From JAFGPL01 sp963781805 (lineage in GTDB: Bacteria > Bacteroidota > Bacteroidia > Bacteroidales > UBA10428), in NCBI GenBank assembly GCA_963781805.1, contig CAWAHF010000004.1, positions 4,526,001 through 4,590,000 of the forward strand: a DNA stretch of 64,000 nt, read 5' to 3'. Shown piece by piece: positions 43,882 to 52,614 of this stretch. The position numbers were made by a program, and so were the translations under genes. Under the pieces are notes generated by a model. It was not told the origin of the DNA. It worked only from the letters and a program-made list of their open reading frames with translations, and did not search any database. Numbering within the stretch: the first letter of the stretch is position 1; each line of letters starts with the position of its first letter.

Positions 43882-43913
43882 AAATATACAATTACAATTT
43901 CAATTGTATATTT
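43882..43913. promoter_or_regulatory. 12-bp palindrome overlapping a -7 box before the macro-domain gene
   Basis: AAATATACAATT (43882-43893) and AATTGTATATTT (43902-43913) are perfect inverted repeats around an 8-base centre. Read on the minus strand the left arm contributes to TATATTTG (43888-43881), a -7 type box 39 bp before the macro-domain ATG (the -33 TTG is not at 19 bp). It lies 57-88 bp downstream of pheT's stop region on the other side. The geometry fits an operator, or an AT-rich hairpin. Confidence 0.5.
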
Positions 43914-43969
43914 AATTTTGACCAATTACAGGATAAAGTATGTGAATCTCAGGATTTTAGTCTCATATT

Positions 43970-46435
43970 TCAACCCTGCTTTCTGATATGTGCTTTTAGT
44001 TTGGTCTCATAGGCTTTCATCAACCTGTTCATTACCTTATCTATTTCTGTATCGATAAGTGTTTTTTTGAAATCCTGTAAGATAAAGGTCACCGCATACG
44101 ATTTTTTACCCTTCTCAATCCTGTCGCCTTCATAAACATCAAAAAGTGTAACACTTCTTAGCAAATGTTTTTCAGTTTCGAATGCAAGTGTTTTTATCTC
44201 CTCGAAAGTTACAGATTTATCAAGAATCATCGACAAATCTCTTTTTACTTCAGGATATTTGGGAAGTTCCGAATAACTTATCTTATGATCTGCAAGGTTA
44301 CTTAAAAGCCTGTCCCAGAATATATTGGCATAGAATATGTTGGTTTTAATATCAAACAATTTCAACAACGACCCGGTAATTGGTCCAAGTTCGGATATTA
44401 CTTTATTATCCAGGGTAAATTGCAGACCGTCCTCAAAAATATCTTTCTGATTTGCCAGTCTGGTAATATTAAAAGAATTTAAATCAAATCCCAATCGAAG
44501 AAATACATTTTCAATATATGCTTTAAGCGTAAAGAAGGTTAAGGGCATTTCCTTTGCGCTCCAGTTTGGTTCCGTTTTATTGCCTGTTAAAAATAACCCG
44601 ACATGCTGATATTCAGAATAACTATCCAAGGGATCTCCTCCTTTTACCGATGGGTCATGAAAGTAACATTTTCCAACTTCATAGAGCATTAAATCAGTAA
44701 GTTTTCGATGCGCGTTATGAACAATAGTTTCAAGCCCACCAAACAAGAGAGTTTGCCGCATAACATTTAAATCGTTACTAAGAGGATTCAGGATGGTAAC
44801 CAGATTTTCAGGCGGGTAGGTTTTCAGGTTGGTATAATATCCCGATTTTGTTAGCGAATTGCACATAATCTCATGAAAACCATTATTTGAAAGAAAATCA
44901 GAAATAAGATTTATTATTTTTTCCCGATCGGGCTTTTCAGAATATGAAATAGAACTTTTGAGTACATCCGTTATTTCAACATTATTATATCCATAAATTC
45001 TCAGTATTTCTTCAATTACATCGGCTTCACGTGTAACATCTACCCTGTATGGGGGAACAATAAGCTGCAGTTTTAACTGATCTTCACCCATAATTTCAAA
45101 ATCCAGCGATAAAAGAATTTTTTTGATTTGATCTTGATCAATCTTTTTTCCGATAAGGCGGTCAATATTTTTAAAGCTGACTTCTACCCTGCAAGGTTCT
45201 ATTTTCACAGGATGGACATCGACAATTTCCGAAGTAATTTTACCACCGGCAATTTGTCTGATAAGCATAGCAGCTCTTTTCAAAGCAAAGAGGGTAATGT
45301 TTGGATCCACGCCGCGTTCAAATCTGAATGAAGAATCGGTATTAATCCCATGTCTTTTTGATGTTCGACGTATCGACACAGGATTAAAATAGGCGCTTTC
45401 CAAAAAAACATTCCTGGTTTTTTCGGTTATTCCACTTTCAAGGCCGCCAAATATTCCGCCTATGGCGACAGGCCTCTTCCCATCGCAAATCATCAGATCT
45501 TCCGATGATAATTCATGCTCCACACCATCGAGCGTAGTGAAATGGGTACCGGCAGGCATGTTTTTAACAATAATTTTTCTGTCTGCAAGGGTATCGGCAT
45601 CAAATGCATGCAAAGGTTGCCCCAGTTCATGCAGTACAAAGTTTGTAATATCTACTACATTGTTTATCGGGTTCAATCCTATCGAACGCAATCTTTTCTG
45701 GAGCCAGTCGGGAGATGGAGCAATCGTAATCCCTGTGACAGTCACTCCGGTATACCTGTAACATGAATCCGGATTCTCAATGATTACGTTCACCGGATAA
45801 TCATTCGATTCGGTTTTAAAATCGGAAACATCAGGTTTTAGAATTTCAACTTTTTGGTGTTGACTTAGATAAGCAGCAAGATCACGGGCAGTTCCGTAAT
45901 GTGAACTACTGTCAATTCTATTGGGTGTTAATCCTATCACAAAAACCGTATCATTTTCCAGATTATAATATTCACTGGCAGGTTTTCCCACAGGTACACT
46001 ATCATCCAATACAATAATTCCGTCATGACTTGATCCTATACCTATCTCATCTTCGGCGCAAATCATTCCTTCGGATTCTTCACCGCGGATTTTTACTTTT
46101 TGCAATGTAAGGCTCTCATCACCTTTATACAGGGTTGTTCCAACCGTGGCTACCACTACCTTTTGTCCGGCAGCAACATTCGGAGCCCCGCAAACAATAT
46201 GCAACGGTTCATGGTTTCCTATATCAATGGTGGTTATGCTTAATTTATCTGCATTGGGGTGTTTGCCACAGGTGAGGACTTTTCCTGTCACGAGGCCTTT
46301 CATCCCTCCTTTAACCTGCTCATAAGCTTCAACAGATTCAACTTCCAAACCGATGCTTGTAAGAATTTGGGAAACTTCGTTAGGATCGAGATCTATTTTG
46401 AGATATTCTTTCAACCAACTGTATGAAATATTCAT
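43970..46435 (-). CDS. pheT: Phenylalanine--tRNA ligase beta subunit
   Basis: 821 residues, full-length bacterial PheT. In order: N-terminal tRNA-binding (EMAP-like) domain with GLVTGKVLTCGKHPNADKLSITTIDIG, the B3/B4 editing domain (about 200-380, PLHAFDADTL, FRFERGVDPN), B5, the catalytic-like core, and the FDX-ACB anticodon-binding domain at the end (YPEVKRDLSMILDKSVTFEEIK ... AYETKLKAHIRKQG). With PheS it charges tRNA-Phe and edits Tyr-tRNA. pheS is not adjacent, which is normal in Bacteroidota. It is transcribed alone on the minus strand; a possible -7 box TATTTTTG is at 46481-46488. Confidence 0.97.
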   Translation of the reverse strand: MNISYSWLKEYLKIDLDPNEVSQILTSIGLEVESVEAYEQVKGGMKGLVTGKVLTCGKHPNADKLSITTIDIGNHEPLHIVCGAPNVAAGQKVVVATVGTTLYKGDESLTLQKVKIRGEESEGMICAEDEIGIGSSHDGIIVLDDSVPVGKPASEYYNLENDTVFVIGLTPNRIDSSSHYGTARDLAAYLSQHQKVEILKPDVSDFKTESNDYPVNVIIENPDSCYRYTGVTVTGITIAPSPDWLQKRLRSIGLNPINNVVDITNFVLHELGQPLHAFDADTLADRKIIVKNMPAGTHFTTLDGVEHELSSEDLMICDGKRPVAIGGIFGGLESGITEKTRNVFLESAYFNPVSIRRTSKRHGINTDSSFRFERGVDPNITLFALKRAAMLIRQIAGGKITSEIVDVHPVKIEPCRVEVSFKNIDRLIGKKIDQDQIKKILLSLDFEIMGEDQLKLQLIVPPYRVDVTREADVIEEILRIYGYNNVEITDVLKSSISYSEKPDREKIINLISDFLSNNGFHEIMCNSLTKSGYYTNLKTYPPENLVTILNPLSNDLNVMRQTLLFGGLETIVHNAHRKLTDLMLYEVGKCYFHDPSVKGGDPLDSYSEYQHVGLFLTGNKTEPNWSAKEMPLTFFTLKAYIENVFLRLGFDLNSFNITRLANQKDIFEDGLQFTLDNKVISELGPITGSLLKLFDIKTNIFYANIFWDRLLSNLADHKISYSELPKYPEVKRDLSMILDKSVTFEEIKTLAFETEKHLLRSVTLFDVYEGDRIEKGKKSYAVTFILQDFKKTLIDTEIDKVMNRLMKAYETKLKAHIRKQG

Positions 46436-46943
46436 TTTATATAGATTTGCCTATGATAATTAAGAATTATGTCGAAACAGCAAAAATAAGAAAAATTGTA
46501 TTGGAAAGACATTACATAATTTTTTATCGGATGCGTTCATTGGGTTGATCAGGTAACCAAAAAAGTCTGAAAATTCAATTGAAAATTGATTATAGATTAT
46601 TCATGGGTGTTACGGTGGTAAGTGGGATTTAGGATAAGATTGTAATTATTTTTAAAGTAATATTGAAAATATTTGGAAAAAAGGATATTTATATCTTTCT
46701 TTGTATCAATAATAGTAATTCTTCCAAAATAAATAATAACAGCAGTTATACCATGTTGATAAAACACACACTCACTAGAACCTATCCAAATTTGAAAAGA
46801 AACCTTCTCATGGTATACTGCTGTTGTTCTATGAAATAATTTTCGGAAAAAGTATCACATAGATTTTCTACTTTTACACCATCACAACTTCATTTTAACA
46901 ATTACTTTGTTAGCGTTTAATAACCATTTAAATTTATACACAT
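46436..46943. other. Intergenic region between pheT and metY
   Basis: 508 bp between divergent genes. It contains a long inverted repeat (46738-46825, separate entry), a TATTTTTG-type box for pheT (46481-46488) and a near-match TTACTTTG (about 46902-46909) about 35 bp before metY. No ORF, tRNA or known riboswitch core was recognised. Confidence 0.6.
46738..46825 (+). promoter_or_regulatory. Long-range hairpin upstream of metY
   Basis: AACAGCAGTTATACCATG (46738-46755) pairs with CATGGTATACTGCTGTT (46809-46825), 17 paired bases with one unpaired T, closing a 53-base loop. It lies 119 bp upstream of the metY start. It could be an attenuator-like leader, a binding site or a decayed mobile repeat. 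I see no SAM-I, SAM-II or similar core. Confidence 0.5.
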
Positions 46944-48248
46944 ATGAGTTCCAATTATCGATTTGAAACCCTTCAGCTTCATGCAGGGCAGGAGGTTGAC
47001 AAAACAACTAACGCCAGGGCTGTGCCCATTTATCAAACCACATCGTATGTTTTTAACAATTCGCAACATGCTGCCAATCTGTTTGGTTTGAAAGAATTCG
47101 GGAATATTTACACAAGGATTATGAATCCGACCACCGATGTTTTTGAAAAAAGAATTGCGGCGCTTGAGGGAGGTGTTGCGGCTTTGGCAACTTCTTCGGG
47201 ACAATCGGCACAGTTTCTGGCAATTACCAATATTATGGAAGCAGGCGATAACTTCATTTCAACCTCTTATCTTTACGGGGGTACTTATAATCAGTTTAAA
47301 GTACAATTTAAGCGATTAGGCATTCACGTTAAATTTGTAGAAGGGGATAATCCCGACGAATTTGAAAAACTGATTGACGGTAAAACTAAAGCAATCTATC
47401 TGGAAACCATTGGTAATCCGAAGTTTAATATTCCCGATTTCGAAGGAATTGCAAAAATTGCTCAAAAACATAAAATTCCACTAATTGTAGACAATACTTT
47501 TGCGGGGGCAGGATATCTTTGTCGACCCATAGAGCATGGTGCCAATATTGTGGTTGAATCTGCCACCAAATGGATCGGCGGTCATGGTACCTCTATTGGC
47601 GGTGTTATTGTAGATGGTGGCAATTTCAATTGGGGGAATGGCAAATTCCCACAGTTCACTGAACCTTCAGAAGGATATCATGGAATGAAATTCTGGGAAG
47701 TATTTGGTGCCGGAAGTCCTTTTGGTAATATCGCTTTTATTATCCGTGCAAGGGTGGAGGGATTACGGGATTATGGCAATGCATTGAGCCCGTTTAATGC
47801 GTTTTTATTATTACAGGGTCTTGAAACGCTTTCATTGAGAATGGACAGAATTACTTCCAATGCACTTACGTTAGCAAAATGGCTTCAGGAACAAACATGG
47901 GTTGAAGAGGTTGGCTATCCCGGACTGGAAAACAACTCATATCATACCCTCGCAAAAAAATATCTGAAACATGGATTTGGCGGAGTACTTACGTTTAAAA
48001 TTAAAGGAGGGAAGGAAACCGCAGATAAGTTTGTTAACAGTGTTCAGTTAATCAGCCATCTGGCAAATGTGGGTGATGCAAAAACGCTAATCATTCATCC
48101 AAGTTCGACCACACATGACCAATTGTCGATCGAAGAACAAAAGCTTTCGGGTGTTGAACCGGGTCAACTGAGGGTATCTGTCGGAATTGAACATATCGAA
48201 GATCTTAAAGAAGATTTAATCCAGGCATCAAAAAAAGCGTTGGGCTGA
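46944..48248 (+). CDS. metY: O-acetylhomoserine aminocarboxypropyltransferase (sulfhydrylase)
   Basis: 434 residues. The N-terminus RFETLQLHAGQEVDKTTNARAVPIYQTTSYVF and the PLP lysine in SATKWIGGHGT (Lys209) identify the Cys/Met-metabolism PLP enzyme family; the length over 420, the EPSEGYHGMKFWEVFG insertion and the LIIHPSSTTHDQLS end point to MetY rather than MetB/MetC. It forms homocysteine from O-acetylhomoserine and sulfide (or cysteine from O-acetylserine). It is cytoplasmic and forms a tetramer in this family. It stands alone on the plus strand; a long inverted repeat lies in the upstream region. Confidence 0.94.
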   Translation: MSSNYRFETLQLHAGQEVDKTTNARAVPIYQTTSYVFNNSQHAANLFGLKEFGNIYTRIMNPTTDVFEKRIAALEGGVAALATSSGQSAQFLAITNIMEAGDNFISTSYLYGGTYNQFKVQFKRLGIHVKFVEGDNPDEFEKLIDGKTKAIYLETIGNPKFNIPDFEGIAKIAQKHKIPLIVDNTFAGAGYLCRPIEHGANIVVESATKWIGGHGTSIGGVIVDGGNFNWGNGKFPQFTEPSEGYHGMKFWEVFGAGSPFGNIAFIIRARVEGLRDYGNALSPFNAFLLLQGLETLSLRMDRITSNALTLAKWLQEQTWVEEVGYPGLENNSYHTLAKKYLKHGFGGVLTFKIKGGKETADKFVNSVQLISHLANVGDAKTLIIHPSSTTHDQLSIEEQKLSGVEPGQLRVSVGIEHIEDLKEDLIQASKKALG

Positions 48249-48257
48249 TTCATACAT

Positions 48258-48296
48258 ATATGAAGTGAATTGAATCAGTTTCTTTTCACTTCATAT
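48258..48296. terminator. Inverted repeat between metY and the ABC transporter 3' end
   Basis: ATATGAAGTGAA (48258-48269) is perfectly complementary to TTCACTTCATAT (48285-48296) around a 15-base loop. The right arm lies inside the last codons of the ABC gene (YEVK) and the left arm just beyond its stop. It is placed 10 bp after the metY stop. No strong T-run follows, so termination is a guess. Confidence 0.45.
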
Positions 48297-51200
48297 TGCT
48301 TTAATATTTTAAGAAATCTTCTTCGGTTAATTCTCCTCAATCGAATATTTTCGAAATAATTAATAAGTTGATTCAATAGGTTGAAATAGAGAATAATGTA
48401 CAATAAAAATACCGATAAAAATATCCTCAGAATATTAAACCAGAAAGTGTCCAGGTAAAACATTCCTATTCTTTTAACGGGAGCATAGTAATGAGCCCTC
48501 CCATATTTTGAGTCGGGATATACAAAAATAGGATCCTTTGTACGAATTATCTGGTTATCGCTTATTTTATACTCCAGAATTTCATCTTCGTTGAGTACAA
48601 GTGATGCAACTTTCGTGTTATAATATTGTTTTTTAAAATTCACAAAAGCATCAATACCCCCCAAATGAGCTTTCAATTTTTCAAATATTTTATCCTTTTT
48701 ATCTGTTGAATTTCGATATATGTTAAGTGCGTATGCTTCTGAATGAGATAAATAATTAAGTAATTTTTGATAGGTTTCCGGTGTAAATAATTCAATTGAC
48801 AAGCTGTCAGTAAAGGATCCGGGATTGATTCCTGTATAAGCTTTTATCTTAAGCAATTCATTTTTTATGATCCTGAAATTGGTCGTTATTTTTTCAATCT
48901 CATTCTGATTATTAATATTTTGCATGCATTCTACACTTATATCTCTTAACTCAGGAATCAGAAAAGATTTAATGTAAGATGCCTGACTGGCAATTCGGTC
49001 GACCGTATAGAAATTTTTTTCGAATTTATTGTCTTTGAATTGAGTCACCATCAGACCCTCATAAGCCCATCGTGACGTGATTATATCTCCGATTACGGGA
49101 ATATTTTTCTCGGTTTTTATGCGGTCGTTCATATTCTGGTAATCAATCACAACTCCGCTAAATAACAATTGCGGTACCAGGATGAGCGGAACCAGCACGT
49201 AAATGGTTACAACAGAATTAAAACCTGCCGAAATATTTAAACCTATAAGGTTAGCCCAACAGGCAGCTGCGAAAAGCGTTAGGAAGAACCTCCAGTCCAT
49301 TCCTTTAATTTCAAGCAGATAATTTCCCAATATTACAAAAGTAGCCATCTGAATTGCCGAAAAAATGATCATTACAAATATTTTGGCATTCAGATAACTT
49401 GATCTGCTTAGATTCAGAAACTTCTCACGTTCAAGTATTTTCCTGTCTTTGAATATCTCTTCCGCACTAATCACCAGCCCCAGAAACAGAGCCACAATTA
49501 CACTCATAAACAGGTATCCTGGGATATTCGGATTCTGGCCAAATGTATATTTTTCCGTAATGCCCGAAAGCGAACGCGAACTCTTTGTGAAAAAAGCCAG
49601 AATTAAGGCTAATAAAGGAGCTTCGAGTAATGTGAGCAGGATGTATTGGCGGTTTGTTAGTTTAGCCAGGACGTCGCGTTTTAAAAATATTTTCAATTGT
49701 TGCCACCTGGAAGGAATACTAAAATCAGATTTGGGCAATTCTGAAGTAAATGACCTTTTGATCTTTTTTATTACCGGATCGACATTTTTCATATACAAGT
49801 CGTACCATTCTTCAGGCGAAGTTTTTCTTTTCCGGGTCAACCGGCCGTTTACATCTACCACCCGCGCTTCAACATTCCGCAATATCTGATCGGGATTGAT
49901 GTTGCCACAAACCATGCATTCTCCTTCTTCCGCATCCACATAATTGTTCATTTTCTTAAAATAAACAATGGCATCCAACGGATTTCCGTAATATATTACA
50001 CGCCCGCCCTGATCCATTACCAGCAGTTTGTCGAGCAGTTTGAATACTTCTGAAGAGGGTTGATGAATATTGGCAAATATAAGCTTCCCCTTAAAGGTTT
50101 GCCTTTTTAAAAGGAGTACGACTTTTTCAGAATCTGCAGAGGACAGTCCCGACGTAGGTTCGTCGACAAACAGAATAGAAGGCTCACGCATCAACTCCAG
50201 GGCAATATTTAACCTTTTTCGCTGGCCGCCGCTCAGGAAAGTATTTAATGAATTGCCCACCTGCAATTCCCGGGCTTCATAAAGATCAAAATCAATTAGT
50301 GAATTTTCAACCACCTTAAGTATCTGTTCCCCGGTATAATGACTGAAACTTAATTTGGCGTTATAGTATAGGTTTTGGAAAACCGTAAGTTCTTTGATCA
50401 GAAAATCGTCCTGTGGGATATACCCGATTGCTCCTCTAATCTGTTTATGATCCTGGTGTATGTCTAGTCCGTTAATAGCAATTTTTCCCCTGGCAGGTCT
50501 TATATTTCCGCATAATACTTTTAGAAGGGTAGATTTACCCGATCCACTGCCGCCAATGATACCTATCAGTCTGCCGGATTCTTCGGTGAGAGTAAACCGT
50601 TTCAATCCGTTGGGACTGTTTCCATATGAAAATTCAATATTTTTGGCTGTGAAAACAAATTTTGATTTGGCTTTCGCCTGAATAAATTTACCTGATATCC
50701 AGGTGTAATAAATCGAACCTACTTTCTGGTTTTTAAGTACCGATCCCGGCGACCAGATGTAGGATCTGTCTGTACGTATATTATGTCCGTTTAACAAGAG
50801 GGATTCATTACCTTTATATCGCATTACGAAAGTATTGGTGCTTACAATATGCAGCACCATTATTTCACCTTCGAGCTTTTCGTTATAAATATGCTTTATT
50901 TTTGGTTTTTCATTCTTTGTGGCATTTATAAACAGGATGTTTTCTTTATGAATAACCTCTTCAAATTTGTCCAGTGCAAATGATTTTATATCATTAAATT
51001 CATGTTCGCCGACCTTTAAGAGTTCGGCTGCTTTTTTAACAAACCAAAGCTCAATTTCTGTCAGCCTTTTATCTTCGTTAATATAATCAAGTAAATTTAT
51101 CAGTACAATAATTTTCTGCTCTCTCTGAAGCTCTTCATTTATCTGTTCACATAATTCCTTAAGTCTTTTCTCTATCCATTTTATATTATCTTCAAAATTA

Positions 51201-51403
51201 CCTTGATTATCTGCTGAATCGGAATGATAATTTAATACATAGCGATCGAAATGCTCAATATAAACACTTACCAGTTCATTACTAAATTGCTTTTGAAGAA
51301 ATTCAATAACAATTTCGCGCTCGTTGCTTGCCTGGCCCGCCTTATTTACATTGGCCACAAGCGCAAAGAGCTTCATTAATGCCTTTAGAACCGATTCGTG
51401 CAT
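48275..51403 (-). CDS. ABCG-type ABC transporter with TerB-like N-terminal domain
   Basis: 1042 residues. Residues about 1-150 are helical and resemble a TerB-like domain (LINLLDYINEDKRLTEIELWFVKKAAELL). Residues 150-245 form a small beta-rich domain of unclear type, perhaps FHA-like. The ABC ATPase (250-480) has Walker A GGSGSGKS (284-291), signature LSGGQRKRLN and Walker B ILFVDEPTSGLSSADS, the ABCG/White-type form. A membrane domain (about 590-1030) has about six helices and a large extracytoplasmic loop between the last ones (about 770-1000). The gene is one half-transporter fusion that likely dimerises. The substrate is unknown. It follows the lipoprotein gene at 51508-52332 on the same strand, with a terminator between. 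Confidence 0.85.
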   Translation of the reverse strand: MHESVLKALMKLFALVANVNKAGQASNEREIVIEFLQKQFSNELVSVYIEHFDRYVLNYHSDSADNQGNFEDNIKWIEKRLKELCEQINEELQREQKIIVLINLLDYINEDKRLTEIELWFVKKAAELLKVGEHEFNDIKSFALDKFEEVIHKENILFINATKNEKPKIKHIYNEKLEGEIMVLHIVSTNTFVMRYKGNESLLLNGHNIRTDRSYIWSPGSVLKNQKVGSIYYTWISGKFIQAKAKSKFVFTAKNIEFSYGNSPNGLKRFTLTEESGRLIGIIGGSGSGKSTLLKVLCGNIRPARGKIAINGLDIHQDHKQIRGAIGYIPQDDFLIKELTVFQNLYYNAKLSFSHYTGEQILKVVENSLIDFDLYEARELQVGNSLNTFLSGGQRKRLNIALELMREPSILFVDEPTSGLSSADSEKVVLLLKRQTFKGKLIFANIHQPSSEVFKLLDKLLVMDQGGRVIYYGNPLDAIVYFKKMNNYVDAEEGECMVCGNINPDQILRNVEARVVDVNGRLTRKRKTSPEEWYDLYMKNVDPVIKKIKRSFTSELPKSDFSIPSRWQQLKIFLKRDVLAKLTNRQYILLTLLEAPLLALILAFFTKSSRSLSGITEKYTFGQNPNIPGYLFMSVIVALFLGLVISAEEIFKDRKILEREKFLNLSRSSYLNAKIFVMIIFSAIQMATFVILGNYLLEIKGMDWRFFLTLFAAACWANLIGLNISAGFNSVVTIYVLVPLILVPQLLFSGVVIDYQNMNDRIKTEKNIPVIGDIITSRWAYEGLMVTQFKDNKFEKNFYTVDRIASQASYIKSFLIPELRDISVECMQNINNQNEIEKITTNFRIIKNELLKIKAYTGINPGSFTDSLSIELFTPETYQKLLNYLSHSEAYALNIYRNSTDKKDKIFEKLKAHLGGIDAFVNFKKQYYNTKVASLVLNEDEILEYKISDNQIIRTKDPIFVYPDSKYGRAHYYAPVKRIGMFYLDTFWFNILRIFLSVFLLYIILYFNLLNQLINYFENIRLRRINRRRFLKILKQYEVKRN

Positions 51404-51454
51404 CTGTTTTTTAAAAAATTTGTGTTCAAATTAATAAATCCGAAATTCAGAAAA

Positions 51455-51481
51455 AAAGCCCTTACTAGTGAGCAGGGCTTT
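51455..51481 (-). terminator. Rho-independent terminator after the 51508-52332 lipoprotein
   Basis: Stem AAAGCCCT (51455-51462) / AGGGCTTT (51474-51481), 11-base loop. On the minus strand the hairpin is followed by seven T residues (51457-51451). It separates the lipoprotein from the ABC transporter gene downstream. Confidence 0.85.
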
Positions 51482-51507
51482 GGGAATATATTAAAAAAAT
51501 CATTAAA

Positions 51508-52332
51508 CTATGCGATAATGCTAGATCGTATGTTTTCGATTGCCTTGGTAAGTTCATCAAGCTGTGGTTTTGTTATACTATCTCCAGCTTTGCTATACAT
51601 AGCCTTTACATTTTCCAATGCTTTTATAAGACTATCCGTCAATTCATTCCCTTTTGTTTTTTTCAATTGATCAAGAACGATATCCAGAGAAGTTTTCTGG
51701 TCAAATATAATTTTAACAATTTCTGTATTGCCAAAGGTGTTATCTGATATGTGGCTGGCAATATATAAACCTTCTGTCCAGATACCGGCAAGCATTAAAG
51801 AAGCCAGCGACGGATCGCCATTCTTTGCCATCTGTTTATATGCGTTATAATATAAATTGGTGACAATATTCACAAGCGTATCCTTGTTCTCAAGCTTTTG
51901 TTTCATATCTTCAGCATAAAAATCTGTAAAATTGATATTTACATTTAAATCATCCATTAACGATTTCAGATTATGTGAATAAAGCTGAATTTCCTGTTTT
52001 TTATTATAAGTGGAGACATAACTCAGATCGGCAGCATATGTACCAAGATTTAGCGCTCTGTTTCTTTCGGTATAATATTTGTCAATATTATCTATAGGAT
52101 TCAGTACTTTTCCGATATAGGAGGCGCCAATGTATTCCAGTTTCTTATAAAGTTCAAAAGGACCCGGCAATGGATAAACAACATCTTTTACTTCAGCCAT
52201 CAGACTGTCCTTGGTAATCAGGGTAGTATCAGTTCCTGAACTCCCGGTTGAAGCTTGTTTGCATGAATTAAATCCAATAGCAATAAACAAAGTTATCAAG
52301 ACAAACGGAACAAATAGTTTAAAGAATCTCAT
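51508..52332 (-). CDS. Lipoprotein of unknown function
   Basis: 274 residues. A signal peptide with lipobox IGFNSCKQ (Cys at about 24) is followed by a Ser/Thr-rich linker. The mature part is helical and acidic, with PLPGPFELYKKLEYIGASYIGKVLNPIDNIDKYYTERNRALNLGTYAADLSYVSTYNKKQEIQLYSHNLK, a combination I have seen only as a recurring Bacteroidota lipoprotein, without a named function. A TATATTTG box (52366-52373) lies 34 bp upstream. It ends in a strong terminator, so it is likely monocistronic. Confidence 0.75.
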   Translation of the reverse strand: MRFFKLFVPFVLITLFIAIGFNSCKQASTGSSGTDTTLITKDSLMAEVKDVVYPLPGPFELYKKLEYIGASYIGKVLNPIDNIDKYYTERNRALNLGTYAADLSYVSTYNKKQEIQLYSHNLKSLMDDLNVNINFTDFYAEDMKQKLENKDTLVNIVTNLYYNAYKQMAKNGDPSLASLMLAGIWTEGLYIASHISDNTFGNTEIVKIIFDQKTSLDIVLDQLKKTKGNELTDSLIKALENVKAMYSKAGDSITKPQLDELTKAIENIRSSIIA

Positions 52333-52614
52333 TTGATTTACGATTTAGGTTTATATATTCAAAAGCAAATATAAGGATTTTCTTTTTTTACCCTATCTGT
52401 GAAAGGGTAAATTATTATAACAATTTTACTTGGCAGCCTAATACAGATAGTAGGCATAAAATGGGATGTTTTAATTCAACGTGTTATAAAATAACTTTTC
52501 GGTGACAAGAAGATGCTGATTTTTACATAGATTTTTTAAATGTTAATTTGATGTATTATATAAATGGCACAAATTTTGAACATCGCAAGTTCGTAAACAC
52601 TAACCTGATAAATT

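Noticed and set aside
46436..46943. SAM or other riboswitch before metY
   Set aside because: I could not find any conserved riboswitch core; only a long hairpin is present.
49449..49889. 146-residue ORF opposite the ABC transporter
   Set aside because: Entirely inside the ABC frame with conserved motifs on the other strand.
52389..52409. Hairpin TACCCT/AGGGTA upstream of the 51508-52332 lipoprotein
   Set aside because: Short 6-bp stem with a 9-base loop and no T-run; likely chance in AT-rich sequence.
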